Shown: piece by piece, positions 55,317 to 64,000 of the stretch
How positions within the stretch are numbered: the stretch's first letter is position 1
Layout of the letters: every line of letters starts with the position of its first letter
Assembly: GCF_009733865.1 (NCBI RefSeq)
Contig: NZ_WOFB01000019.1
Coordinates: forward strand, 82,485 to 146,484
Length of the DNA stretch: 64,000 nucleotides
DNA from: Oceanobacillus salinisoli
Lineage (GTDB): Bacteria; Bacillota; Bacilli; Bacillales; Amphibacillaceae
Direction of reading: 5' to 3'
Position numbers and translations under genes: made by a program
Notes under the pieces: model-generated
What the model was told of the DNA's origin: nothing
Database searches by the model: none
Seen by the model: only the letters and a program-made list of their open reading frames with translations

Positions 55317-57245
55317 ATGATACTTATGCAGATAAATGGATTGTCCAAATCCTTCGGTGCTGAAGAGATTTTATCAAATATAAAACTGGAAATAAAAGAA
55401 AATGATCGTATCGCAATTGTTGGCAGGAATGGTGCTGGTAAATCCACCTTATTAAAAATAATGGCTGGGGAACTTTCCTATGATGAAGGAGAGTTAATCA
55501 AACCAAAGGATGTTACTCTCGGCTATTTATCTCAGCATATGTCCCTGGAATCCGGAAAAACGATTTGGGATGAAATGCTGGAGGTTTTTCATCCTTTGTT
55601 GGAACAGGAAATAGAACTAAGGGAACTGGAAAAGAAAATGGAGAAATCGACCAATCTTTCCGGTGGTGCCTATGAGAAACTGCTAAATGATTACGCTCGA
55701 TTACAAGTGCAATTCCAAACAAATGGCGGATATACTTATGAATCTGATATAAAAGCAGTTCTCACTGGACTAAATTTTCATAACTTTGACTACGGGACGC
55801 CAATTGCTGATTTAAGCGGCGGCCAAAAAACACGCCTCGCATTGGGAAAACTGCTCCTTCAAAAACCACAGCTCCTGATCCTGGATGAGCCGACCAACCA
55901 TCTAGACATTGAGACGCTTTCTTGGCTGGAAGGATATCTCGCCAGCTATCCTGGTGCAGTTGTCATTGTTTCCCATGACCGATATTTTTTGGATAAAACC
56001 GTATCCATTGTCTATGAAATATCCCGTCATAAAACAAAGAAATATCATGGCAGTTACAGTAAATACCTTGAACAAAAAGCACAGGAATATGAACAGGATT
56101 TAAAGGCTTTTGAAAAACAGCAAACCGAAATCAAGAAAATGGAAGACTTTATCCAGCGAAATATCGTCCGGGCTTCGACAACAAAGCGAGCACAGAGCAG
56201 AAGAAAGCAACTGGAAAAAATGGAGAAAATCGAAAAGCCTTTAGGAGATGAATCGTCGGCTTCCTTTTCTTTCCAAATCAATCGCCGAAGCGGAAATGAT
56301 GTATTAAAAATGGAGGACTTATCCTTCCGCTATGGTGGAGAAGATGAGAATTTATTTTCCAATATAAAGCTGCATGTAAACCGTGGAGAGCGAATTGCAT
56401 TAGTTGGACCAAATGGTGTTGGAAAAACGACTTTATTAAAAATAATCCTTGGCAAACTACAAAAAGCAAGTGGCGATATCCAACTTGGAACCAATGTACA
56501 AATCGGCTATTATGATCAGGAACAGGCAAATTTAACCTCTTCAAAAACGGTTCTCCACGAGCTTTGGGATGAATATCCAACCATTAATGAAAAGGACATT
56601 CGTACTGTGCTGGGAAACTTTCTATTTAGTGGTGACGATGTTTTAAAACCGGTTCAGGCATTGAGCGGTGGCGAAAAGGCTCGTCTTGCTTTAGCCAAAC
56701 TTATGATGCAGAAAGCAAATCTCCTTATTCTGGATGAGCCAACGAACCATTTGGACATTGACAGCAAGGAAGTGTTGGAAGCAGCATTAATCGACTTTCC
56801 GGGAACGATTATTTTCGTTTCCCATGACCGCTACTTTATTAATAAAATTACCGATCAGGTTGCTGAGATGAATCGCGATGGCATCACGGTCTATTTAGGT
56901 GACTATGACTATTATTTAGAAAAGAAGGCAGAAGAGGCCGAACTTCAACGCCTGGAACAATCGAACCATCCAATTCAAAAATCTGAAGACAGAAAACGAA
57001 ATTACAAAGAGGAAAAACATCTACAAAGTCTGAAGCGTAAAAAACAGAGAAGAATTACCGAATTGGAAGAAACTATTGAATCATTGGAGCTTGAAATTTC
57101 ACAGCTGGAAGAAAGAATGACAGAGCCTGAAGTGTTTCAGGATCATGAAAAATCCTATGAATTAAATGAAAAGATTACGGAATTAAAACATCATGTGGAA
57201 GGATTCATGGAAGAATGGACAGAACTGCAGGAAGAAATCGATTAA
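55317..57245 (+). CDS. ydiF: ABC-F family ATPase YdiF
   Basis: 642-aa cytoplasmic protein with two ABC domains: Walker A GRNGAGKSTLLK and GPNGVGKTTLLK, signature motifs LSGGQKTRLAL and LSGGEKARLAL, and two LDEPTNHLDI Walker B blocks. The linker is charged and the C-terminus (about 545-640) is coiled coil. No membrane domain. ABC-F proteins act on ribosomes in translation. GGGGTG precedes the ATG. Neighbours match B. subtilis. Confidence 0.93.
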   Translation: MILMQINGLSKSFGAEEILSNIKLEIKENDRIAIVGRNGAGKSTLLKIMAGELSYDEGELIKPKDVTLGYLSQHMSLESGKTIWDEMLEVFHPLLEQEIELRELEKKMEKSTNLSGGAYEKLLNDYARLQVQFQTNGGYTYESDIKAVLTGLNFHNFDYGTPIADLSGGQKTRLALGKLLLQKPQLLILDEPTNHLDIETLSWLEGYLASYPGAVVIVSHDRYFLDKTVSIVYEISRHKTKKYHGSYSKYLEQKAQEYEQDLKAFEKQQTEIKKMEDFIQRNIVRASTTKRAQSRRKQLEKMEKIEKPLGDESSASFSFQINRRSGNDVLKMEDLSFRYGGEDENLFSNIKLHVNRGERIALVGPNGVGKTTLLKIILGKLQKASGDIQLGTNVQIGYYDQEQANLTSSKTVLHELWDEYPTINEKDIRTVLGNFLFSGDDVLKPVQALSGGEKARLALAKLMMQKANLLILDEPTNHLDIDSKEVLEAALIDFPGTIIFVSHDRYFINKITDQVAEMNRDGITVYLGDYDYYLEKKAEEAELQRLEQSNHPIQKSEDRKRNYKEEKHLQSLKRKKQRRITELEETIESLELEISQLEERMTEPEVFQDHEKSYELNEKITELKHHVEGFMEEWTELQEEID

Positions 57246-57366
57246 GAAGCTGACCTTTGCTCGTCCTTTAGCGGTTGTGGTAGTTTTTTTAATTATTTAG
57301 ACATTAAAATTATAGATAGGTAGAATACTTCTTAGCTAAAATTTTATACTTTCCTAAAGTGGAACA

Positions 57367-57405
57367 AAAACGGTGGTATCCAAGATAACTTGGTACCACC
57401 GTTTT
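57367..57405. terminator. Bidirectional terminator between ydiF and the FtsW/RodA gene
   Basis: AAAAACGGTGGTA and TACCACCGTTTTT with a loop containing CCAAG...CTTGG. Strong stem with A and T runs on both sides, between convergent genes. Confidence 0.93.
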
Positions 57406-57410
57406 TCATG

Positions 57411-58583
57411 TTATTTAAATAAATAATCGTTCTGAATCGTTTGTTCTACAGCAATTCGATATACAATTCCTAAACCAATCATAGTAGATAGTACAGAACT
57501 TCCTCCATAACTGATTAACAGGAGAGGAATACCTGTAATTGGCATAATTCCTAGCGTCATCCCAACGTTTTGGAAAACATGAATCAATATCAAACTTAAA
57601 AAGCCAAAACAATAATAGGCTCCAAATGGCGAATGCTTATGAATACTCAACCCTAATGTTACCAATTTATATAACAGCATAAAGTACAGGAAAATCACAA
57701 GGGCGCTACCAATAAACCCAAAACTCTCTCCAATAATGGAAAAAATAAAGTCTGTTTGTGCTTCTGAATAGTAGACTTGCACTCCACTTATCCCTTTTCC
57801 AAATAATTGGCCCGAACCTAAAGCCATATGCGCACGATCAAAATGCCAATTTGCATCACTGGTTGTTTGGGTTGGGTCAAACCAGGTAAGGATACGATTT
57901 ACCTGGTATTGCTGAATTCCAAGCAGTTCTTGCGCAAGAACTGGAAATTTTATAATAAACCCTAACAATGCCCCTCCCGCTGCAATTACAATTGCAATTA
58001 AGCTTATAAGTATTTTCCAGCTAATTCCTGATAAGATAATCATCATACCTAATATAAACAAATACACCATCGCCGTTCCAAAATCCGGCTGCTCCATAAT
58101 CAAAAAGACAGGAATGACAGTTATAACAACCAATTTTATTAATAATAACGTATCGGTTTTTAAATTTGTAATATCATATTTCTCTTTATGACTCGTTATC
58201 ACCTTTGCCATGTACAAAATTGTCGTGATTTTCGTAAATTCAGCAGGCTGTATGGATAATCCCGGAAATCGAAACCAGCTTTTCGCACCGTTTACAGGCT
58301 CAGCTATAGAATCTGGACTAATCAGCAACAGAATCAAAACAGCAATACCAGCGATATAAATATATAGGCTCGCTTTATACAATTGTTCTAAATCCAGATA
58401 TTGAATGGCTGCAACTAGTAAAATACCTATTGTAAACCAAGCAATTTGTTTCATTACAAAATTTTCATTTTCATATTGTTCTAATTGCTGTGCATTGTAA
58501 ATCGCAAGTAAACTAACACAAACAAAAAGAATAAATAGTATGATTAAATCTGTTTGTATAAAATAAGATTGCTTCTTATTCAC
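57411..58583 (-). CDS. FtsW/RodA/SpoVE-family SEDS protein
   Basis: 390-aa membrane protein with about ten helices. SEDS glycosyltransferase blocks: GAKSWFRFPGLSIQPAEFTKI (the catalytic-region loop), MEQPDFGTAMVY, QTDFIFSIIGESFGFIGSAL and the late GMTLGIMPITGIPLLLISYGGSS. The start is GTG with a GGTGA site. Such enzymes polymerise lipid II with a class B PBP; none is adjacent, so whether it serves elongation or another step is open. Confidence 0.87.
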   Translation of the reverse strand: MNKKQSYFIQTDLIILFILFVCVSLLAIYNAQQLEQYENENFVMKQIAWFTIGILLVAAIQYLDLEQLYKASLYIYIAGIAVLILLLISPDSIAEPVNGAKSWFRFPGLSIQPAEFTKITTILYMAKVITSHKEKYDITNLKTDTLLLIKLVVITVIPVFLIMEQPDFGTAMVYLFILGMMIILSGISWKILISLIAIVIAAGGALLGFIIKFPVLAQELLGIQQYQVNRILTWFDPTQTTSDANWHFDRAHMALGSGQLFGKGISGVQVYYSEAQTDFIFSIIGESFGFIGSALVIFLYFMLLYKLVTLGLSIHKHSPFGAYYCFGFLSLILIHVFQNVGMTLGIMPITGIPLLLISYGGSSVLSTMIGLGIVYRIAVEQTIQNDYLFK

Positions 58584-58859
58584 TTTACAATCACCAAATT
58601 TCTTTCCTTTAAATAAAGTAAAACTTTATTTTTAATATTTATCAACAAATTAGTCGAATATTACTTTATTTTGTTACAGTAATTCTCTACTTTTTATTGC
58701 TCTCTCTTCATATAAATTTTGCAATTTCTTTTAAGGTGATGGTTCGTACCTAATCAGCCGCTCAAGAAAGAGAAAAACAGGTACATCACCGTTTATGATT
58801 TATTATCAAAAATAAGAAGCTTAAGAGAACAGCCATTTATTTCAATCTTTTAGCATACC
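58584..58859. other. Upstream region of the SEDS gene
   Basis: AT-rich, no ORF. The sequence TTACTTTATTTTGTTACAG may contain promoter elements, but I cannot assign them. Confidence 0.4.
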
Positions 58860-59045
58860 TGTGGAAAACTTATGTCGAATCGTCCTGATATTTGTTTATC
58901 CACAAAGATAAACCTTGGATAATTATTGCAAACACAAGTTATAAACATATTTATGCACACTATCCACATTATTCAGGTAAATTACCCACAAAAATAGTCC
59001 ACATAGGAAAACCTTCTATTTCAAGTTTTCAACAACTTATCCACA
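58860..59045 (+). promoter_or_regulatory. DnaA-box cluster next to tsaD
   Basis: Three sites match TTATNCACA fully: 58896-58904 (TTATCCACA), 58951-58959 (TTATGCACA) and 59037-59045 (TTATCCACA). Single-mismatch sites are at 58860-58868 (minus strand), 58960-58968 and 58982-58990. In B. subtilis stable DnaA binding is known near gcp (tsaD), so the cluster looks conserved. Confidence 0.8.
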
Positions 59046-59134
59046 ATTCTGTTGATAAGTTTATTAAGTCGGAATCTCCTATATTTAATCTATATTTTAG
59101 ACTGTTTTCTTAAAAGTTGTTGTTTATGACATAA

Positions 59135-59515
59135 TTGATATAAACTGCGACTAGTATAGTGGTCCGTTGATTTCCGCTACGGGCAGTCGCTTTCCGCGGG
59201 CACGGCTTCAGCCTCCTCGCAAAAACCACCGCTGCTAAAGTCTAGACACGTGCTTTTCCCGCAGGAATCGACTGCCCTCTGCTCCAATCAACCAGCTTAA
59301 TAGAGATTAGCATAGCTATATTAAATTTATTAGCAAAATCAAATATTAGAAATATATAGCACTAAACCAGCCGAGGAAATACACGGAGACTCCTGCGGGA
59401 GAAGTGGCCAGAGTGTGACCCCTAAAGTCGCGTCAGCTCGAGGAGGCTCACGGGTCACCCTAAGGGGCGCGTAGTGTATTTCCGGAGCGGTAAGTTAATG
59501 CGCAGTTTATATCAA
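59135..59515. repeat. Composite inverted-repeat element (15-bp perfect ends)
   Basis: TTGATATAAACTGCG at 59135-59149 is repeated inverted as CGCAGTTTATATCAA at 59501-59515. Inside lie two smaller inverted-repeat units: about 59163-59293 (TTGATTTCCGCTACGGGCAG to CTGCCCTCTGCTCCAATCAA) and about 59370-59490 (CCGAGGAAATACACGG to GTGTATTTCCGGAGCGG). Higher GC than its surroundings; no ORF. The inner units are of the kind scattered in Bacillaceae genomes. Confidence 0.85.
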
Positions 59516-59554
59516 GTGTGAAGTAATTAAGCAACAAAGTATACGAAAAGAGCC

Positions 59555-60565
59555 TTATTGTAAAACTAAGGAAGGATTGGCATTTAAGTCTGATCCGGAG
59601 CGTTTTCCTTGTTGATAATTAATCGTTCCAGCAGCTGCAATCATTGCTGCATTATCTGTGCATAATTTTAAAGGGGGGACATATAAAGGAATATTCGTTT
59701 TGGCGAACTTATCTACCAAAGCTTTTCTTAATCCTTTATTGGCTGCCACTCCCCCGGCAACTATAACCTGTTTCACTTGGTATTCCTCAGCAGCAAGCAG
59801 CGTTTTTCCCGTTAAGACGTCAATCACGCTCGCCTGAAAGCTTGCAGCAATGTCTTCATCTTTTAACGTTTCGCCCCGTTGCTTCGCATTGTGGATTTTG
59901 TTAATAACTGCTGATTTTAGTCCACTGAAACTAAAATCATAGCTCCCATCTTCCAGCCATGCCCGAGGGAAGTCAATGGACTCCTCCCCATTCTGTGCGA
60001 GTCTATCAATATGCGGCCCCCCTGGATATGGGAGTTTTAACATACGTGCGACTTTATCATATGCCTCACCTGCAGCATCGTCACGGGTTTCTCCAATTAC
60101 TTCATAGGATCCATGCTCTCTCATGAGCACAAGCTCTGTATGCCCCCCAGAAACTATCAATGCCAGCAGCGGAAATTTAAACTCCTGTTCTAAGCGATTG
60201 GCATAAATATGACCAGCAATATGATGAACTCCGACTAATGGCTTTTGTTTAGCAAATGCCAATGCTTTTGCCGTATTTACACCAACAAGCAAGGCACCGA
60301 CAAGGCCGGGACCTTCTGTAACCGCAATCGCATCAATATCATCCCATGACAGCCTGGATTGTTCCAAAGCCTCTTCCAGAACGACGGTCATTTGTTCCAC
60401 ATGATGTCTGGATGCAATTTCCGGCACTACTCCACCAAATCTCTTATGACTTTCTATTTGTGAGGCCACAACATTCGAAATGATTTCTTTTCCATTTTTA
60501 ACGATGGCCACTGCTGTTTCATCACAGCTCGTTTCTATTCCTAATACAATTGTGTCGTTACTCAT
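59555..60565 (-). CDS. tsaD: tRNA N6-threonylcarbamoyltransferase TsaD (Gcp)
   Basis: 336 aa from the ATG at 60565, whose ATGA overlaps the rimI stop. Transfers the threonylcarbamoyl group to A37 of ANN-decoding tRNAs. [14 protein letters not shown], the metal-binding [20 protein letters not shown] and [10 protein letters not shown] of the ASKHA fold are present. It works with TsaB and TsaE from the same operon. Confidence 0.97.
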   Translation of the reverse strand: MSNDTIVLGIETSCDETAVAIVKNGKEIISNVVASQIESHKRFGGVVPEIASRHHVEQMTVVLEEALEQSRLSWDDIDAIAVTEGPGLVGALLVGVNTAKALAFAKQKPLVGVHHIAGHIYANRLEQEFKFPLLALIVSGGHTELVLMREHGSYEVIGETRDDAAGEAYDKVARMLKLPYPGGPHIDRLAQNGEESIDFPRAWLEDGSYDFSFSGLKSAVINKIHNAKQRGETLKDEDIAASFQASVIDVLTGKTLLAAEEYQVKQVIVAGGVAANKGLRKALVDKFAKTNIPLYVPPLKLCTDNAAMIAAAGTINYQQGKRSGSDLNANPSLVLQ

Positions 60566-61011
60566 GATATATTCACCCACATTACAATAGCATCTTCTCC
60601 GCTATCTGTATAATAATTTTTTCGAATTCCCCCAGGGACCAGCCCAAACTTCCGGTACAGTTTTTGTGCACTCACATTAGAAACACGGACTTCCAAAGAT
60701 AAACGATTTGCCCCTAAACTTCGAAGCAGCTGCATAACAAAGCCAAAAAGCTTTTCGCCTAATTTCCGGCCACGATATTCTGGAAGGATGGCAATATTCG
60801 TAATTTGTGCATCATCCAGAACAATCCACATTCCTACATACCCGACAATTTTCTTATCCAATTCCATCACAAAATAATGTGCATGGGCATTATCCACAAT
60901 TTCCTGATAGAATACGTCTGTTGTCCATGGGGTCGTAAATGATGACCTTTCAACTTCCATCACCTCATCTACATCCCCAAGTTCCATTTTGCGAATGATT
61001 AATTCAGCCAT
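60562..61011 (-). CDS. rimI: Ribosomal protein-alanine N-acetyltransferase RimI
   Basis: 149-aa GNAT enzyme with [21 protein letters not shown] and the acetyl-CoA loop [13 protein letters not shown]. RimI acetylates the N-terminal alanine of S18. It lies one base after tsaB and overlaps tsaD. Confidence 0.94.
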   Translation of the reverse strand: MAELIIRKMELGDVDEVMEVERSSFTTPWTTDVFYQEIVDNAHAHYFVMELDKKIVGYVGMWIVLDDAQITNIAILPEYRGRKLGEKLFGFVMQLLRSLGANRLSLEVRVSNVSAQKLYRKFGLVPGGIRKNYYTDSGEDAIVMWVNIS

Positions 61012-61012
61012 G

Positions 61013-61711
61013 TCAATTATTTTCCTTTTGTGCCTTTAACCATTTGGCTTCTGCTTCTGCCAGTCGTAAATAGTTTGGAGTTAATCCATGTGTATCATCC
61101 GCGTCCCTATTTAATCCTGCCATACCTAATAAGCTTGGTTTCGCAATATGGTACGGTCCCTCAGGTATGATTGCTAAATTTCCCAATACGTCCATGATTT
61201 TCTCTTTATGTAACGAAAGGTCTGGACTTAAAAATAATACTTTCTTATTACCTTTCGCCAGTAAGTCTAATACAGCATCCATTGCGATATTTTTTTCCTC
61301 GTAAACTAATTCCAGATTTTCATTTTTATACTGATAAACACCTGAATAAACTAAACCACGTCTTGCATCAAAGAATGGACAAATATAGCCTTCGAAAAGT
61401 CGTCCCTGATGTGCGAGCACTTCCAAGCTTGAAACACCGACTACAGGAATATCCAAAGCCCATGCCATTGTTTTTGCTGTGGACAGACCAATCCGAACTC
61501 CTGTATAGGAACCAGGACCTTTGGCTACTACAATTTTATCCAGCCCATCCGGCGTTAAAGAAACTTCCTTCATAAGCTGCTCAATCGCTGGCATTAATCG
61601 AACCGAATGATTTTTCGCTATATTGGTAACGTATTCGCCAATAACCTCATTATTTTTTAATATGGCAACACCCATTACTTGATTGGATGCATCTATTGCA
61701 AGTACATTCAT
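61013..61711 (-). CDS. tsaB: TsaB, partner of TsaD
   Basis: 232 aa, an ASKHA-fold paralogue of TsaD without its metal site. NVLAIDASNQVMGVAI and GPGSYTGVRIGLSTAKTMAW are diagnostic. It follows tsaE by 12 bases. Confidence 0.95.
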   Translation of the reverse strand: MNVLAIDASNQVMGVAILKNNEVIGEYVTNIAKNHSVRLMPAIEQLMKEVSLTPDGLDKIVVAKGPGSYTGVRIGLSTAKTMAWALDIPVVGVSSLEVLAHQGRLFEGYICPFFDARRGLVYSGVYQYKNENLELVYEEKNIAMDAVLDLLAKGNKKVLFLSPDLSLHKEKIMDVLGNLAIIPEGPYHIAKPSLLGMAGLNRDADDTHGLTPNYLRLAEAEAKWLKAQKENN

Positions 61712-61723
61712 GTATGGTAACTC

Positions 61724-62182
61724 CTAACTCAATAATTCATTCATGACGGCTTCAAAATGAGAACTGTTCGGTACAAATTCTAATATCCTCGAATCCCCTT
61801 CACCGTAACTTATTTTAATATCCAATCGTTCTGCCGGCAGATAATCCTCAATAAATTTCGCCCACTCAACTACTGATACACCCTCACCATGAAAATATTC
61901 ATCAAAGCCAATATCTTCATCAGAGTTTTCCAAACGGTACACATCCATATGATACAGAGGTAGCCTACCTTCATATTCTTTGACAATGGTAAATGTGGGA
62001 CTGTTTACCGTTCGTTTTACACCGAGACCTTTAGCTAATCCTTTGGTAAAAGTGGTTTTTCCTGCGCCAAGGTCTCCTTCCAGTGTTAAAACATCACCAG
62101 CTTGGAGTAAAGATGCTAACCTTTCCCCCACTGATTCTGTTTCCTTAGCACTATTTGAAATGATTTGATGCTTACTCATCAT
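61724..62182 (-). CDS. tsaE: TsaE ATPase
   Basis: 152 aa with Walker A LEGDLGAGKTTFTKGL and SPTFTIVKEYEG plus HMDVYRLE. ATPase that drives turnover of the TsaBD complex. It is five bases after thiL; two adjacent ATGs can serve as start. Confidence 0.95.
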   Translation of the reverse strand: MMSKHQIISNSAKETESVGERLASLLQAGDVLTLEGDLGAGKTTFTKGLAKGLGVKRTVNSPTFTIVKEYEGRLPLYHMDVYRLENSDEDIGFDEYFHGEGVSVVEWAKFIEDYLPAERLDIKISYGEGDSRILEFVPNSSHFEAVMNELLS

Positions 62183-62187
62183 GTCAC

Positions 62188-63150
62188 CTACTTTAAATGG
62201 TTATACCCTTTTTTCTTTAATTGATGTCTTTCCTTGTTTATATTTAAAAAAACCCCACACTGATTGTTTGTTTTAACATATCCGATTTTCGTCACTTTCA
62301 TGTTTAGCTCTTCAGCAGCCCGCTCTACTTCAGGCCAGTCCCTTTTTGAAACCGTTCCAAGTATTTCAAAATCTTCCCCACCACTATATTTCCATTGATA
62401 TTGCGAATCACTGGAAAACTGATGAAACGAAGGGTGAGTAGGAACTGCATCATCCATAATCTCGATAACAACATTTGAAGCTTCCGCAATCTCATTCGAC
62501 TCACTTGCCAGTCCATCACTGATATCGTTTAAACAGAGTCGTGATAATGTAGATAACCTTGATGCAAACTCAACTCGTGGAGATGGCATCCGATGTCTGC
62601 CGATGAAATAATCAGCATCCGAAAATTCCCCTTCATTCATCAGCATATGAAATCCTGCCTGAGAGTCTCCTAATGTCCCCGTTACAAACACGATATCTCC
62701 AGCGCAAGCATCACTTCGATAACGAGCTTTATCCATATCGGTATACCCAATAACAGTAATGGAAAGGGATAATTCCGTTCCAGATACAGTATCTCCACCA
62801 ATTAAATCCATATTAAATTCTTCAGCTAATTCCTTCATTCCAGTAAATATCTCGGATATTTCGCTCATTGACCGATCTTTAGGTATAACGATAGAAACCA
62901 AATAAAAAGCCGGAACAGCACCCATTGCAGCTAAATCACTCAGATTAGCCGCAAGTGCCCGATAACCTATATAAAAAGGTTTCATTGTTTGTTTCGAAAA
63001 ATGAACACCATCCACAAACGTATCTACTGCTGTGACAACATTCTTGTTTGTAGAATGAAAAACAGCTGCATCATCACCAATCCCCTTAATGAGTGATGGC
63101 TGATGATAGGAGTACTGTTTGATCGAATCAATAAATGAAAATTCATCCAT
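62188..63150 (-). CDS. thiL: Thiamine-monophosphate kinase
   Basis: 320 aa; makes thiamine pyrophosphate from the monophosphate. GIGDDAAVF, TAVDTFVDGVHF, NLSDLAAMGA, LIGGDTVSG and LNDISDGLASE are all ThiL motifs. First gene of the thiL-tsaE-tsaB-rimI-tsaD operon. Confidence 0.96.
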   Translation of the reverse strand: MDEFSFIDSIKQYSYHQPSLIKGIGDDAAVFHSTNKNVVTAVDTFVDGVHFSKQTMKPFYIGYRALAANLSDLAAMGAVPAFYLVSIVIPKDRSMSEISEIFTGMKELAEEFNMDLIGGDTVSGTELSLSITVIGYTDMDKARYRSDACAGDIVFVTGTLGDSQAGFHMLMNEGEFSDADYFIGRHRMPSPRVEFASRLSTLSRLCLNDISDGLASESNEIAEASNVVIEIMDDAVPTHPSFHQFSSDSQYQWKYSGGEDFEILGTVSKRDWPEVERAAEELNMKVTKIGYVKTNNQCGVFLNINKERHQLKKKGYNHLK

Positions 63151-63457
63151 AAATCATCACCATTTTCTTATTGAACTACACTAATGATAGCAAAAAGAAA
63201 GGGAAAAGGAAAAAATAATCGTTAGGTAGGCAGTTATTTATCGAAGTGGTAAAACGTGAAGATATATAATTCACCTAAAGGTTATAAAAATACGAGCTGA
63301 TTAATTTTTACTGTGTCTTCTAGTAACAATCCGGAGTATACTTCCTCGTCCCACTAAAATTCTTGTAGCACCGCCCCTAGACCAATGTCCTGTTGGGCCA
63401 AGCTTACCGATTTCTAAGATCGCCTCTATTAGAAACATCTTTTTAAACACTAAAAAA
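63151..63457. other. Upstream region of thiL
   Basis: No gene. It must contain the thiL promoter downstream of the rrn terminator; I see no box pair convincing enough to name. Confidence 0.5.
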
Positions 63458-63486
63458 CACACGATTTTTAGTAAAAATCATGTGTG
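63458..63486 (-). terminator. rrn/tRNA operon terminator
   Basis: The minus strand reads CACACATGATTTTT, ACT loop, AAAAATCGTGTG then TTTTTTAG. It lies 20 bases after tRNA-Asp. Confidence 0.93.
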
Positions 63487-63508
63487 TAATATGTATATTT
63501 TATTTAAA

Positions 63509-63585
63509 TGGCGGTCCGGACGGGACTCGAACCCGCGACCTCCTGCGTGACAGGCAGGCATTCTAACCAACTGAACTACCGGACC
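63509..63585 (-). tRNA. tRNA-Asp (GTC), CCA encoded
   Basis: 77 bases. Acceptor stem GGTCCGG/CCGGACC, discriminator G and encoded CCA, anticodon loop CTGTCAC with GTC, T-loop GGTTCGAGTCC. Confidence 0.98.
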
Positions 63586-63666
63586 AACTATTTTGGTTGC
63601 ACTTTACAGTACTACTGATTTTCAACTAACAAAGAAGTTAATTCGACGTAGATGGTTGAAACATTT

Positions 63667-63743
<77 letters not shown>

Positions 63744-63777
63744 ATATAAGAGAAATATTAAGCGAAATATAATAAAG

Positions 63778-63892
63778 GCCTGGCGGCGTCCTACTCTCGC
63801 AGGGGGAACCCCCAACTACCATCGGCGCTGGAGAGCTTAACTTCTGTGTTCGGCATGGGAACAGGTGTGACCTCTCCGCCATCACTACCAGA
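63778..63892 (-). rRNA. rrf: 5S ribosomal RNA
   Basis: 115 bases. It begins TCTGGTAGTGATGGCGGAG on the minus strand, contains CCCATGCCGAACACAGAAG and CAGCGCCGATGGTAGT, and ends GACGCCGCCAGGC. The rest to 64000 is spacer towards a 23S gene beyond the edge; it includes TTAGTTTTCAAGG, common in Bacillaceae rrn spacers. Confidence 0.98.
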
Positions 63893-64000
63893 CCAATTGT
63901 CATAATGAAGACAAGATATATTATATTCCTATTCAAGATAAAATGCAAATGTACATCAATCATACCTTGAAAACTAAATAAGAGAAAATCAAGACATCTT

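Noticed and set aside
58860..59045. A chromosomal origin (oriC)
   Set aside because: DnaA boxes are present, but dnaA and dnaN are not adjacent and the gene order is that of the rrn-tsaD-groESL region, so a secondary DnaA cluster is more likely.

Overview
The window is a low-GC Bacillota chromosome segment, most like a Bacillaceae member of the Oceanobacillus/Virgibacillus/Lentibacillus type. I infer this from the AGGAGG ribosome sites, CcpA, Zur, CIRCE and Rex-type operators, B. subtilis-like gene order at the right end (rrn 5S, tRNA-fMet, tRNA-Asp, thiL, tsaE, tsaB, rimI, tsaD, ydiF, rex, ydiK, ydiL, groES, groEL) and typical Bacillaceae interspersed repeats. The genus is an inference.

Left part (0.2-16.3 kb): a catabolic island for creatinine. 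Creatininase, creatinase and sarcosine oxidase form the path creatinine > creatine > sarcosine > glycine + formaldehyde + H2O2. A CodB-like permease and an MHS-family transporter would do uptake, and a LysR regulator sits in the middle. A glutathione-independent formaldehyde dehydrogenase, an FdhF/YdeP-type molybdoenzyme with FdhD, and an OFA-family transporter would handle formaldehyde and formate. Four promoters in this island (sox, creatinase, transporter operon, fdhA) share one architecture: a GAT-N7-ATC dyad, 12 bp, a -35 box, exactly 17 bp, and a -10 box. This ties fdhA to the creatinine regulon. Catabolite-repression (cre-like) sites lie near several of these genes.

16.6-19.1 kb: a fused relic of fdhA and glcG, then a zinc-starvation (Zur) operon of a COG0523 GTPase and a zinc-free ribosomal protein S14, with two Zur boxes around a decayed ORF.

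19.1-28.7 kb: a truncated group II intron lies directly behind a terminator. Next is a cluster, all on the minus strand, of a HAMP-domain membrane sensor, an AMP-forming ligase, a TAXI-type TRAP transporter and an RsbT-like ATPase. Two class-I cyclic-di-GMP riboswitches are embedded in it, one before the ligase and one (with an intrinsic terminator) before the ATPase. I do not recognise this as a described system.

30-45.8 kb: a GPH-family sugar transporter, then a glycolate/lactate block: lactate/glycolate permease, FAH-family hydrolase, glcD, glcF, glcE, malate synthase G, a LysR regulator, and lutC, lutB, lutA.

46-50.6 kb: an accessory scrap-yard with a doubly frameshifted MNT/HepT toxin-antitoxin pair, a truncated AbrB/PIN pair, an orphan UPF0175 protein, an IS21 istA relic, a retropepsin-like protease with a translationally coupled partner, and a SHOCT fragment.

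51-64 kb: the conserved housekeeping block, with a DnaA-box cluster next to tsaD and a composite inverted-repeat element. The right edge enters an rRNA operon read on the minus strand.
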